This document shows, piece by piece, positions 1-6,707 of a DNA stretch of 14,876 nt (the stretch's first letter is position 1; every line of letters begins with the position of its first letter). Below the pieces are notes generated by a model. The model ran no database searches, was not told the origin of the DNA, and saw only the letters and a list, made by a program, of their open reading frames with translations. The stretch is from assembly GCA_951800555.1 (NCBI GenBank), contig CATOJU010000011.1:1-14876 (forward strand). The letters are read 5' to 3'. The position numbers and the translations under genes were made by a program. This DNA comes from an uncultured Rickettsiales bacterium (lineage in GTDB: Bacteria > Pseudomonadota > Alphaproteobacteria > Rickettsiales > UBA1997).

Positions 1-3
1 CAT
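1..3 (-). CDS. Start codon of a divergent gene running off the left edge
   Basis: Read on the minus strand, the first bases of the window are GGAGAAAATATG. This is a strong Shine-Dalgarno GGAG (plus positions 9-12) five bases upstream of an ATG whose last base is position 1. It looks like the translation start of a gene transcribed away from rnpB, with all of the coding sequence outside the window. Nothing can be said about the product. The 140 bases between it and rnpB hold no other gene. A minus-strand TATAAA at 44-39 could be its -10, but I see no convincing -35. Confidence 0.45.
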
Positions 4-108
4 ATTTTCTCCAAAAGTTTATTTAATCTAAAATCAAATTTATAAATTTAATTATTAAAAATCAAATATTTTTATTTTAAAAGGCAACTTTATAAAATTA
101 AAAAATAC

Positions 109-138
109 TTGACAAAATAGTCTATTATAAATTATAAT
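109..138 (+). promoter_or_regulatory. Sigma-70-type promoter of rnpB
   Basis: A perfect -35 TTGACA (109-114) and a perfect -10 TATAAT (133-138) are separated by 18 bases. The -10 ends five bases before position 144, where the RNase P RNA should begin, so the predicted start of transcription and the mature 5' end nearly coincide. A consensus promoter is expected for an abundant stable RNA. Confidence 0.85.
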
Positions 139-143
139 CCCAT

Positions 144-508
144 TTGGAAGTAGAACAGATAATCGCTTATTTTTCCTTTTTGAGATGAAAATAAGAGGAA
201 AGTCCGGACTTCTTGAAGAAATAGTAGTGATTAACAATCACGGGGAGTGATCCCACGGAAAGTGTAACAGAAAATATACCGCCGAAAGGTAAGGGTGAAA
301 AAGTGAGGTAAGAGCTTACTACAAATGCAGTAATGTATTTTGTTTATAAACCCTACTAGAAGTAATACCAAGAAAGATGTATTGTATTTATTTACAATGT
401 GCATTCTTCACACAAAAACATCATGGTAGGTAGCTTGAAATTATAAGTAATTATAATTCTAGATTAATGATTATCAAATACAGAATTCGGCTTATATTCT
501 ACTTCCAA
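144..508 (+). ncRNA. rnpB: RNase P RNA, bacterial type A
   Basis: This is the catalytic RNA of ribonuclease P, which removes 5' leaders from pre-tRNAs together with the RnpA protein. The conserved elements appear in the right order. The 5' P1 strand TTGGAAGTAGAA (144-155) is the exact reverse complement of 497-508. AGATAATCGC follows it. The first P4 strand sits in GAGGAAAGTCCGGAC at about 194-208. ACCGCC, GGTAAGGGTGAAA and a TAAGAGC segment form the core. GGTAGGTAGCTTGA lies near the 3' part. ACAGAATTCGGCTTA (480-494) holds the second P4 strand and the CCA-contacting loop region. The length of about 365 nt is slightly short for an alphaproteobacterial type-A RNA, and peripheral helices are A/U-rich. 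The ends are set by the P1 pairing and the upstream promoter and are accurate to a few bases. Confidence 0.96.
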
Positions 509-544
509 TTAAGATTTATTTGTCTTTTGGAAGAATGTTTTGTT
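502..544 (+). terminator. Intrinsic terminator of rnpB, sharing a strand with helix P1
   Basis: CTTCCAA (502-508) pairs with TTGGAAG (527-533). Inside this, AAGA (511-514) pairs with TCTT (523-526), leaving an eight-base loop. A U-rich stretch (TGTTTTGTT, 536-544) follows. The left arm is also the 3' strand of RNase P helix P1, so the terminator helix and P1 are mutually exclusive. Confidence 0.65.
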
Positions 545-702
545 AAAAAATAAATAACTCCGATGTAAAAAATATAGGCAACATTTAGTTTTATCTAAAT
601 ACAAAATTGTTTTTAGATATTTATAAGTAAATGATGACTATAAAACTATTTTTTACTCCGACCCAAAAGGTATATAGTAATAAAGCTGTAAATTATTTAA
701 CA
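541..702 (+). ncRNA. Candidate rod-like structured RNA (6S-like shape)
   Basis: Nested complementary segments could form one long rod. TGTTAAA (541-547) pairs with 696-702. GTAAAAAATA (565-574) pairs with 647-656, flanked by CG/CG at 561-562/659-660. CATTTA (582-587) pairs with 628-633. TATCTAAA (592-599) pairs with 612-619, extended by ACA/TGT in the apical loop. This gives about 160 nt with a closing stem, an asymmetric internal bubble (with a small CC-AAAA-GG hairpin at 663-670) and a long apical stem. That is the general architecture of 6S RNA, the RNA polymerase-binding regulator, and the length suits it. No sequence motif proves this, the AT-rich background makes chance pairing easy, and I found no strong promoter (a weak TTGTCT lies at 520-525). 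The strand is assumed. Confidence 0.27.
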
Positions 703-816
703 CCCTACTCTATTTAATAATACAATCTATCACTAAAAGATAATATATAACCCTAAATTTTAATGTTGTAATTTTATTATCAGTTAATTTTTTATATTTA
801 TTATTTTTTGAACTTT
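703..816. other. Non-coding spacer upstream of the htpG promoter
   Basis: Apart from the RNA candidate before it and the htpG promoter after it, this stretch holds only AT-rich sequence. There is one small hairpin, TATC/GATA at about 728-742. I see no gene here. Confidence 0.5.
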
Positions 817-847
817 CTTGTAAAATTAAAATTAACACCTATATAAT
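817..847 (+). promoter_or_regulatory. htpG promoter with overlapping heat-shock and sigma-70 elements
   Basis: CTTGTAA (817-823), 13 bases, then ACCTATAT (837-844) resembles the RpoH (sigma-32) pattern of CTTGAAA followed by CCCCATNT. In the same bases, TTGTAA (818-823), 18 bases, then TATAAT (842-847) reads as a housekeeping promoter. Transcription would begin near 853, about 27 bases before the htpG ATG. Dual control suits a chaperone gene that is expressed basally and induced by heat. The matches are by eye. Confidence 0.5.
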
Positions 848-879
848 AAATATATTAATAATCTTAAAAATACAATAAT

Positions 880-2811
880 ATGCCAGAAAAACAAAATTTT
901 GAATTCGGAGTTGAAACAAAAAAAATATTAAAATTAATGATACATTCTCTTTATACTAATAAAGATATAGTAGTTAGAGAATTAATATCTAATGCCTCAG
1001 ATGCTTGTGATAAATTAAGATATCAAACAACATTAAATCCGGATATTTTAGGAACAGAAACAGAATTAAAAATACATATTGAATTAGATGAAGAAAAAAA
1101 AATTTTATCTATAAAAGATACCGGAATTGGTATGGACAGAGATGATTTAATAAATCAATTGGGCGTCATAGCAAAATCTGGGACAGAAGCATTTTTGGAG
1201 CAAATGTCTAAAAATAAAGAACAAAATGCTATTGATTTGATAGGACAATTTGGTGTTGGTTTTTATTCTTCTTTTATGATTGCAAAAAAAGTTGAAGTAA
1301 TATCAAAAAAAGTTGATAGTGATGAAGTTTATATTTGGGAATCAGAAGGAGAAGGTGAATTCAAAGTAAAAAAATATGAAGGTGAATTTAATAGAGGAAC
1401 AAAGGTAATTTTATATTTAAAAGATAATGAAGATGAATTTGTTGATAGATTCCATATAAAACATATAGTAAAATCTTATTCGGATCATATAGTTTTTCCA
1501 ATAACTTTAAAGATGGGTACAACTGATGATAGTGTTGAAATTCTAAATACTGGAAAAGCTTTATGGACTAAACCGAAAAATGAAATTACAAAAGAGCAAT
1601 ATAATGAATTTTATAAATATATAGTTCATATGCCAGGTGAACCATGGATGATTTTACACAATAAAGTAGAAGGAAATATTGAATTTACTAATCTTTTATT
1701 TATACCTGATAGAAAAACCTATGATTTGTTTAATCCAGAAATGAGAACAAGAGTTAAATTATATATTAAAAAAGTTTTTATTACAGAAGAAGCAGTTGAA
1801 TTATTGCCTAGATATTTAAGATTTATTCAAGGTATTGTAGACAGTCAAGATTTACCATTAAATATAAGTAGGGAAACTTTACAATATAACAGTACAGTTG
1901 AGAAAATTAAGAAAGCTTTAGTAAAAAAGATATTTTCAGAATTAGAAAAAAAAGATCAAAATGAACCTGATGAATATTTAAAATTTTGGAATAATTTTGG
2001 AGCTGTAATTAAAGAGGGTTTATGCGAACATAATGTAAATAATGATGATTTACTTGATATTTGTAAATTCTATACAAGTAAACATAAAGATAAACCTATA
2101 AGTTTAAAAACTTATATTGAAAATATGAAGCCAGAACAAAAAGATATATACTATATTGCTGGATCTTCTATGGAAAATGTTGATACAAGCCCACAAGTGG
2201 AAGGCTTTAAATCTAAAGATATAGAGGTTGTTTATTTATTTGATACTGTTGATGATTTTTGGGTTACTGTAACAAATAAATATAGAGATCATCAATTAAA
2301 ATCAATTACTAGAACAGATATAGATTTGGAAAATCTAAATCCAGAAGAAGAAAAGAAAAGTGAAATAGAATTTGAAGATGAAAAAGCAGAAAGAGAAAAA
2401 AGGGAAAAAGAAGAAAAATTAAAAAATATAACTGAAAGTAATTATAATGATTTAATAAAATTAGTTAAAGAAACTTTGGAAAACTGCAATTTAAAAGATG
2501 TTAAATTATCTAAAAAATTAGTTTCAAGTCCTGTTTGCCTAGTAGCTGATGAAAGAGCTATGGATATAAAACTTGAAAGATTTTTGTTGGAACAAAAACA
2601 AATTGCCGCACCATTACCAAAAATACTTGAAATTAACCCTAATAATGAAATATTTAAATATATAAATGAAAATATTAATGACAATGAAAAACTTGAAGAT
2701 TTTAAAGAAACAATTAAAACTTTATTTGATGAAGCTTGTGTTTTGGAAGGTGAACCAGTTGTAAATCCAGCAGATTTTGCCAGAAGATTGAATAAAATGA
2801 TGAAAAAATAA
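880..2811 (+). CDS. htpG: Molecular chaperone HtpG (bacterial Hsp90)
   Basis: This is an ATP-dependent dimeric cytosolic chaperone that helps remodel and protect client proteins. The 643 residues match the family's usual length of about 620-640. The N-terminal GHKL ATPase domain shows VVRELISNASDA (31-42, with catalytic Glu34 and Asn38), KDTGIGM (79-85, adenine-contacting Asp80) and the lid motif GQFGVGFYSS (122-131). The middle domain includes a DLPLNISRETLQ segment and an IPD motif. A strongly charged Glu/Lys stretch joins it to the C-terminal dimerisation domain. The protein ends KMMKK and has no MEEVD tail, as expected for a bacterium. The ATG has no clear Shine-Dalgarno, but it precedes the conserved F-x-F-x-x-E start of the family. 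The gene is monocistronic, with a heat-shock-like promoter and a hairpin after the stop. It appears intact. Confidence 0.97.
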   Translation: MPEKQNFEFGVETKKILKLMIHSLYTNKDIVVRELISNASDACDKLRYQTTLNPDILGTETELKIHIELDEEKKILSIKDTGIGMDRDDLINQLGVIAKSGTEAFLEQMSKNKEQNAIDLIGQFGVGFYSSFMIAKKVEVISKKVDSDEVYIWESEGEGEFKVKKYEGEFNRGTKVILYLKDNEDEFVDRFHIKHIVKSYSDHIVFPITLKMGTTDDSVEILNTGKALWTKPKNEITKEQYNEFYKYIVHMPGEPWMILHNKVEGNIEFTNLLFIPDRKTYDLFNPEMRTRVKLYIKKVFITEEAVELLPRYLRFIQGIVDSQDLPLNISRETLQYNSTVEKIKKALVKKIFSELEKKDQNEPDEYLKFWNNFGAVIKEGLCEHNVNNDDLLDICKFYTSKHKDKPISLKTYIENMKPEQKDIYYIAGSSMENVDTSPQVEGFKSKDIEVVYLFDTVDDFWVTVTNKYRDHQLKSITRTDIDLENLNPEEEKKSEIEFEDEKAEREKREKEEKLKNITESNYNDLIKLVKETLENCNLKDVKLSKKLVSSPVCLVADERAMDIKLERFLLEQKQIAAPLPKILEINPNNEIFKYINENINDNEKLEDFKETIKTLFDEACVLEGEPVVNPADFARRLNKMMKK

Positions 2812-2868
2812 TGTAAATTTTATTTTGATTAATTTTAAATCAATTATAAAATTTTAATACTTTAAAGA

Positions 2869-2928
2869 AATATATAGGATTAATATTAATTTAGTTATAA
2901 AAAAATTAAATAAAAAATCCTATATATT
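2869..2928 (+). terminator. Inverted repeat after htpG, probable terminator
   Basis: AATATATAGGATT (2869-2881) is the perfect 13-base reverse complement of 2916-2928. An inner 7-bp stem (TTAATTT 2886-2892 with 2903-2909) would extend it into a long hairpin. It starts 58 bases after the htpG stop. There is no clear U run after it on the plus strand, so it may instead stabilise the 3' end or be processed. Confidence 0.45.
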
Positions 2929-3172
2929 CCATTTCCTATAAAATTTATTAAATTATTGATATTGTAATATTTTAATATTTATCATTGATATTATTATGAT
3001 ATTTTTTTTAACTTGGTTTTTTAGCTAATATTTTTTTATTTTTATCATTCTAGAATTTCTTAATTAAAATATTTTATTTGAAAGTTCTTAATGTAAAATA
3101 TATAAAAGTAAAGTTAAAAACTAAGTATAATTAAATATTAACAATTATTTTAATTTAAAATTATAAGAATTT
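2929..3172. other. AT-rich spacer without recognisable content
   Basis: This lies between the htpG hairpin and the small Cys/Gly gene. It consists almost entirely of A and T runs. I looked for short reading frames with a ribosome-binding site, tRNA arms and repeats and saw none that I can support. Confidence 0.5.
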
Positions 3173-3199
3173 AAAAGGTAAAAAAACTATTTACCTTTT
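3173..3199 (-). terminator. Hairpin at the 3' end of the Cys/Gly peptide gene
   Basis: AAAAGGTAAA (3173-3182) and TTTACCTTTT (3190-3199) form a perfect 10-bp stem around a seven-base loop that contains the stop codon. On the minus strand the left arm is the final Gly-Lys coding segment, so the hairpin overlaps the end of the gene. The T run falls in the loop and descending arm rather than after the stem, so this could be a terminator or a stability element. Confidence 0.5.
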
Positions 3200-3261
3200 C
3201 CACCATTACCTCCACAAGGGCAATTACAGCCACCGGAGAAACCAAAAATTTTTTTAAACAT
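3187..3261 (-). CDS. 24-residue Gly/Cys-rich peptide of unknown function
   Basis: A complete short reading frame runs from ATG (3261-3259) to TAG (3189-3187). The peptide begins MFKKIFGF, an amphipathic or hydrophobic start, continues SGG, then CNCPC, and ends with the Gly/Lys tail GGNGGKGK. It stands out as an island of G and C in an almost pure A/T gap, because it keeps GGT/GGA and TGT/TGC codons. A weak GAG-containing ribosome-binding site (TTGAGAAAAT) precedes the ATG, much like the context at the left edge of the window (GGAGAAAATATG). A hairpin overlaps its stop. The three closely spaced cysteines (C-x-C-x-C) suggest metal binding, a thiolate cluster or a modified peptide, but this is inference. 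It lies 241 bases downstream of the RNase E/G gene on the same strand. I recognise no named family. Confidence 0.55.
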   Translation of the reverse strand: MFKKIFGFSGGCNCPCGGNGGKGK

Positions 3262-3297
3262 ATTTTCTCAATTTTTTATTAATAAAATTTATAAAAA

Positions 3298-3345
3298 GTA
3301 ATAATTATTAATCAAATATTTAAAAAAATAATTAATAATTATTAC
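3298..3345 (-). repeat. 15-bp perfect inverted repeat between the RNase E/G gene and the small peptide gene
   Basis: The 15 bases at 3298-3312 (GTAATAATTATTAAT) are the exact reverse complement of 3331-3345, with an 18-base loop. Only the outermost pair is G-C. It lies about 157 bases past the stop of the RNase E/G gene and 37 bases upstream of the small peptide's start. It could end the former transcript or form a 5' leader hairpin of the latter. The rest of 3262-3502 shows no gene and no convincing promoter. Confidence 0.5.
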
Positions 3346-3502
3346 ATCTATAATTTATTTATTAATTTTAATTTGTAAAGAAAATTCTATTTTGACCTAT
3401 TTATTTTTTATGTAAAATTTTGTATTTTCACACAAAAAAGTTAAAAAATCATCAATATAAAAAGTAATATTTTTTCAGTAATAAATTGCCCTTAAAAATA
3501 TT

Positions 3503-5644
3503 TTATTTTCCAACACCAAAAAGTTTTTTTATCTTTCCAAGCAAGCCTTGTTTTGTTTTACTATTTTTAGTAGTTTTATTATATTTTTTATTACTATTAT
3601 TACTATACTTTTTATTATTTGTTTTTGCATTATTATTTGTTGTATTTTTCTTTTTATAATTTTTTATGTTATTAGTAGTACTACTATTAGTTGTAGTAGC
3701 TACTTTTTCATAGTAACAATCATTATTAAATATAACATCATATTCATCACTATCACTATTATATAGCGAATCATCATCAAAAAGTTCATTCACCTTTCCT
3801 ATACGGAAGTTAGGGCATAAATCTCTTTTTTCATCGGCAGTTAATTCCTCTCTTTTTATTATGTCAAAACTGTTATTTTGTTTATTATCATCAATAGTAA
3901 ACATAACATATATGCCATAATTTTTTTCTATTTCAGATATATTTGTTTTTTTATAATTTAACATAAAATTAATCATACTTTTAGATGTCAATACATTGAC
4001 AATTTTAATATTAGTTTCCTTTGTTACAGTATATTTTATTGCTCTTAATATATTATTTGACGCTATATATCTTGATTTTACAGTACCGTGACCTTCGCAA
4101 TATGGACATTTTTCATTAACTTTTTCATTAAAACTTGTATTTATTCTTTGTCTTGACATTTCCAAAAGTCCAAACATAGATATTTTATCTATTTGAATTT
4201 TTGCTTTATCAATAGCAGTTTCATCCCTCATTATTTTTTCTATAGCCCTTCTATTTTTATTTTCGAACATATCTATAAAATCAATAACTATCAGACCACC
4301 TATATCTCTCAATCTCAATTGTCTTGCTATTTCTTTTGCAGCATCAATATTTGTTGTCAAAGCCATTTCTTCAACTGATTTCTCTTTTGTAGCTTTTCCT
4401 GAATTTACATCAATAGTTACCAAGGCTTCTGTTTGATCTATTACTATAGATCCACCCAATGGTAATTCAACCCTGTTACTGTAAAGTTGATTAACTTGAT
4501 CTTCTATTTTATATTTATAAAATAAAGGAATTTTATCTATATATTCTTTTATATTAATTTTTTGTTCTGGGATTATTAAATTTGATAAATTTTTAATTTC
4601 TTTATAGGCATTATTCCCTTCGACTATAATTTCATCAACACTATCATTACATATATCTCTTATAGTTCTCTTTAAAATATCATCTTCTGTATGTATAAAA
4701 GCAGGGGCAGTTGATTCTAAAGCAGTTTGTTTAATTGCCTTCCATAATCTTAATAAATAAACATAATCTCTTAAAATTTCTTCTGGTTTTTTACCAATTC
4801 CTGCAGTTCTAATTATAACAGATTTGGTATTATCTGGATTTAACGTATTAAGTATATTTTTTAAAATTTTTCTATCTCTTAAATTTGTTACTTTTTTTGA
4901 AATTCCGCCCTTTCCTTCAACATTTGCCATTAAAACAGAATATTTCCCAGCAATGGAAATATAGGTTGTTAAAGCAACTCCTTTATTTCCTCTTTCTTCT
5001 TTTAAAACTTGAACTAAAAGATATTGACCCTCTTTTAAAACTTCTTCTATTTTATATTTTTTAAAATCATTATATTTTACATTTTCTTTTTCTTCTTCAT
5101 TTTCATCGTGTTCGTAATGATTATTATCTATTTCTATTTCTTGATTATTTATATTTTCATTTAGAAAATTTTCATTTTCTAGTTCAATATAATTATCGAT
5201 TAAATTTTTTTCTTCTTTTAAAATAGGTTCGTTATTTTCATCTAATGGAACTAAATTTTCTTCTGCAAAATCTGCATCAGTGGCTTCTGTAGCAGTTTCT
5301 TCATTTTCACTTTCCATTATTACTGGTTGTAAATCATATTGTTTATCTATTATATTAAAAAATTTAACTGCTGTTAAATCAGCTTTTTTTTCTTCTGGAA
5401 TATTATAATAATCTGGATGAATATCCGACATTGGTAAAAATCCATGTCTATCGCCACCATAATTTATAAAAGCTGATTGTAAAGATGGTTCTAATCTTAA
5501 AATTTTTGCTAAATATATATTCCCCTTAAGTTGTTTTATTGATGAAGTTTCTCTATCAATGTTTTCTAGTGTATTTTTTTCATTTACTAATACTACCCTT
5601 GTTTCTTCTGGAAAAGCTGCGTCTATTAATAATTTATTTTTCAT
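3503..5644 (-). CDS. rne: Ribonuclease E/G family endoribonuclease
   Basis: This single-strand-specific endoribonuclease drives mRNA decay and rRNA/tRNA processing, often at the inner membrane. The N-terminal S1 region is recognisable (GNIYLAKILRLEPSLQSAF, 41-59, then GDRHGFLP). An acidic Glu/Asn-rich insertion of roughly 90 residues (about 108-195) interrupts it. The catalytic DNase I-like fold has VTIDVNSGK (409-417, metal ligand Asp412) and GGLIVIDFIDM (449-459, Asp455). The zinc-link motif CPYC is at 513-516. The C-terminus is low-complexity Asn/Lys/Thr and closes with GLLGKIKKLFGVGK, a likely amphipathic helix that could touch membrane or a partner. The 713-residue length suits a short RNase E better than a classical RNase G of about 490, though the two are not cleanly separable here. 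AGG lies eight bases before the ATG. The gene stands alone, divergent from traX. Confidence 0.93.
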   Translation of the reverse strand: MKNKLLIDAAFPEETRVVLVNEKNTLENIDRETSSIKQLKGNIYLAKILRLEPSLQSAFINYGGDRHGFLPMSDIHPDYYNIPEEKKADLTAVKFFNIIDKQYDLQPVIMESENEETATEATDADFAEENLVPLDENNEPILKEEKNLIDNYIELENENFLNENINNQEIEIDNNHYEHDENEEEKENVKYNDFKKYKIEEVLKEGQYLLVQVLKEERGNKGVALTTYISIAGKYSVLMANVEGKGGISKKVTNLRDRKILKNILNTLNPDNTKSVIIRTAGIGKKPEEILRDYVYLLRLWKAIKQTALESTAPAFIHTEDDILKRTIRDICNDSVDEIIVEGNNAYKEIKNLSNLIIPEQKINIKEYIDKIPLFYKYKIEDQVNQLYSNRVELPLGGSIVIDQTEALVTIDVNSGKATKEKSVEEMALTTNIDAAKEIARQLRLRDIGGLIVIDFIDMFENKNRRAIEKIMRDETAIDKAKIQIDKISMFGLLEMSRQRINTSFNEKVNEKCPYCEGHGTVKSRYIASNNILRAIKYTVTKETNIKIVNVLTSKSMINFMLNYKKTNISEIEKNYGIYVMFTIDDNKQNNSFDIIKREELTADEKRDLCPNFRIGKVNELFDDDSLYNSDSDEYDVIFNNDCYYEKVATTTNSSTTNNIKNYKKKNTTNNNAKTNNKKYSNNSNKKYNKTTKNSKTKQGLLGKIKKLFGVGK

Positions 5645-5718
5645 TTTGTACCTAAATATTGTTAAATATTAATTAAATTAAATTGTATTTTATTTTGATT
5701 AATTTAAATTATTATTTA

Positions 5719-5747
5719 TAATATAAATTTATTTTTTAAAAAATCAA
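5719..5747 (-). promoter_or_regulatory. Possible promoter of the RNase E/G gene
   Basis: On the minus strand TTGATT (5747-5742) is followed after 16 bases by TATATT (5725-5720). This would leave a leader of about 70 bases before the ATG at 5644. RNase E genes often have leaders used for autoregulation. In such AT-rich sequence the match is only suggestive. Confidence 0.3.
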
Positions 5748-5753
5748 TAAAGT

Positions 5754-5823
5754 AATAAATTTAAGGTATTATTTTACATATATATTTTATATTTTTATTA
5801 TTTTTTATTTGCCTAAATTTATT
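5754..5823. repeat. Imperfect inverted repeat in the divergent intergenic region
   Basis: AATAAATTTAAGG (5754-5766) and CCTAAATTTATT (5812-5823) are complementary over 12 pairs with one bulged A. They lie just upstream of the traX -35. The site could bind a dimeric regulator or be incidental; the 45-base spacing is long for an operator. Confidence 0.25.
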
Positions 5824-5829
5824 TAGCTA

Positions 5830-5858
5830 TTGACAGAAAAAAAATTTTAATATATAAA
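5830..5858 (+). promoter_or_regulatory. Sigma-70-type promoter of the traX-trmB-rsmJ operon
   Basis: TTGACA (5830-5835), exactly 17 bases, then TATAAA (5853-5858) is near-consensus. It predicts transcription from about 5865 and a leader of some 27 bases before the ATG at 5892. No other start signal is evident before the three closely spaced genes. Confidence 0.75.
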
Positions 5859-5891
5859 CTTTTTACAATAAAGTTTATTCCAATAAATATT

Positions 5892-6707
5892 ATGTTTATT
5901 AATAAAATTAATAATTTTATAAATAAAGAAATTTTAAAATATGGATATTTTAATTCCTACGATTTATTAAAAACAATAGCATTTTTTACAATGTTAATAG
6001 ACCATTTAGGTTACTATTTTTTTTATAATTTAAATTTTTTAAGATTAATTGGACGAATAACAATAATAATTTATACAGTTTTATATGGAACTAGTTTAAA
6101 AAGAGGAAAAAAACACAGTAATAAAATTTTATATTTTGCAATATTAACATCAATTATTCAATTTATTTTATTAGGTATAAATGAAGCTTTTCCACTAAAT
6201 ACATTGTGGTGTTTTTATTTTTCTAATTTTTTAATAGATTATTTAGAAGATATTTATAACAATGTTTACATATTATTTATTTTATTAATTATTTTAATAG
6301 CACCATTAAGCTTTATTGGTAATTTTTTCTTTGAATATGGTTTTGGATTTTTTATGCTTGTATTTTGCGGGAGAATTTTTTCAAAAGAGATAAAAAATAA
6401 AAAAGATATAATAAGTACAGTATTAATTTTTCTAATGTTTTTAATATATCAAATTATTAATTTTTATTTTAATCTAAAATATTCTATAATTTTAGCAATT
6501 ATATATATAATTTTATATAAAGTATTATATAATTTTAAAATAAAAACTATGGATAAAATAAAAAATACAAAAAACACTTGCATAAAAATAATTAATAATT
6601 TATGTATAATAATTTCAAGAAGATCGATGGAACTATATACAATTCATTTATCTTTATTTATTTTAATTTTAATTATAATAATATATAAATATGGTTATTT
6701 TAGATAA
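5892..6707 (+). CDS. TraX family integral membrane protein
   Basis: This is a polytopic membrane protein of 271 residues with about seven or eight hydrophobic segments. The signature lies near the N-terminus: LLKTIAFFTMLIDHLGYYFF (25-44), then FLRLIGRITIIIYTVLYG (49-66). The C-terminal SMELYTIHLSLF (245-256) matches the closing motif shared by TraX and acyltransferase-3-like proteins. TraX of the F plasmid N-acetylates pilin, but chromosomal homologues are widespread and mostly of unknown substrate, so I do not assign pilin acetylation here. The conserved Asp-His of LIDH (35-38) and the late His are plausible functional residues. It is the first gene of an operon, and its last 17 bases overlap trmB. 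No pilus or conjugation genes lie nearby. Confidence 0.8.
   Translation: MFINKINNFINKEILKYGYFNSYDLLKTIAFFTMLIDHLGYYFFYNLNFLRLIGRITIIIYTVLYGTSLKRGKKHSNKILYFAILTSIIQFILLGINEAFPLNTLWCFYFSNFLIDYLEDIYNNVYILFILLIILIAPLSFIGNFFFEYGFGFFMLVFCGRIFSKEIKNKKDIISTVLIFLMFLIYQIINFYFNLKYSIILAIIYIILYKVLYNFKIKTMDKIKNTKNTCIKIINNLCIIISRRSMELYTIHLSLFILILIIIIYKYGYFR

Noticed and set aside
55..237. 60-codon minus-strand frame
   Set aside because: It lies across the rnpB promoter and the 5' part of RNase P RNA, has no ribosome-binding site, and is rich in Leu/Ile/Phe as random AT-rich frames are.
557..661. Two ACTCCGA copies considered as a short CRISPR-like or IS terminal repeat
   Set aside because: There are only two copies of seven bases, no flanking duplication and no transposase; they fit better as parts of one folded RNA.
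541..702. tmRNA or its two-piece form after rnpB
   Set aside because: No alanine-like acceptor arm, T-loop sequence or tag-peptide frame could be found.
2442..2684. 80-codon minus-strand frame inside htpG
   Set aside because: It is the shadow of the conserved HtpG C-terminal domain, with no start signal and no promoter.
3000..3065. Possible short minus-strand peptide resembling the KPS or NQV ends of real genes
   Set aside because: The frame closes after seven codons when read carefully and no ribosome-binding site is present.
3548..3766. 72-codon plus-strand frame, Ile/Phe-rich like a membrane protein
   Set aside because: It is the antisense shadow of the Asn/Lys low-complexity tail of the RNase E/G gene; AAT/AAA codons read backwards give Ile/Phe.
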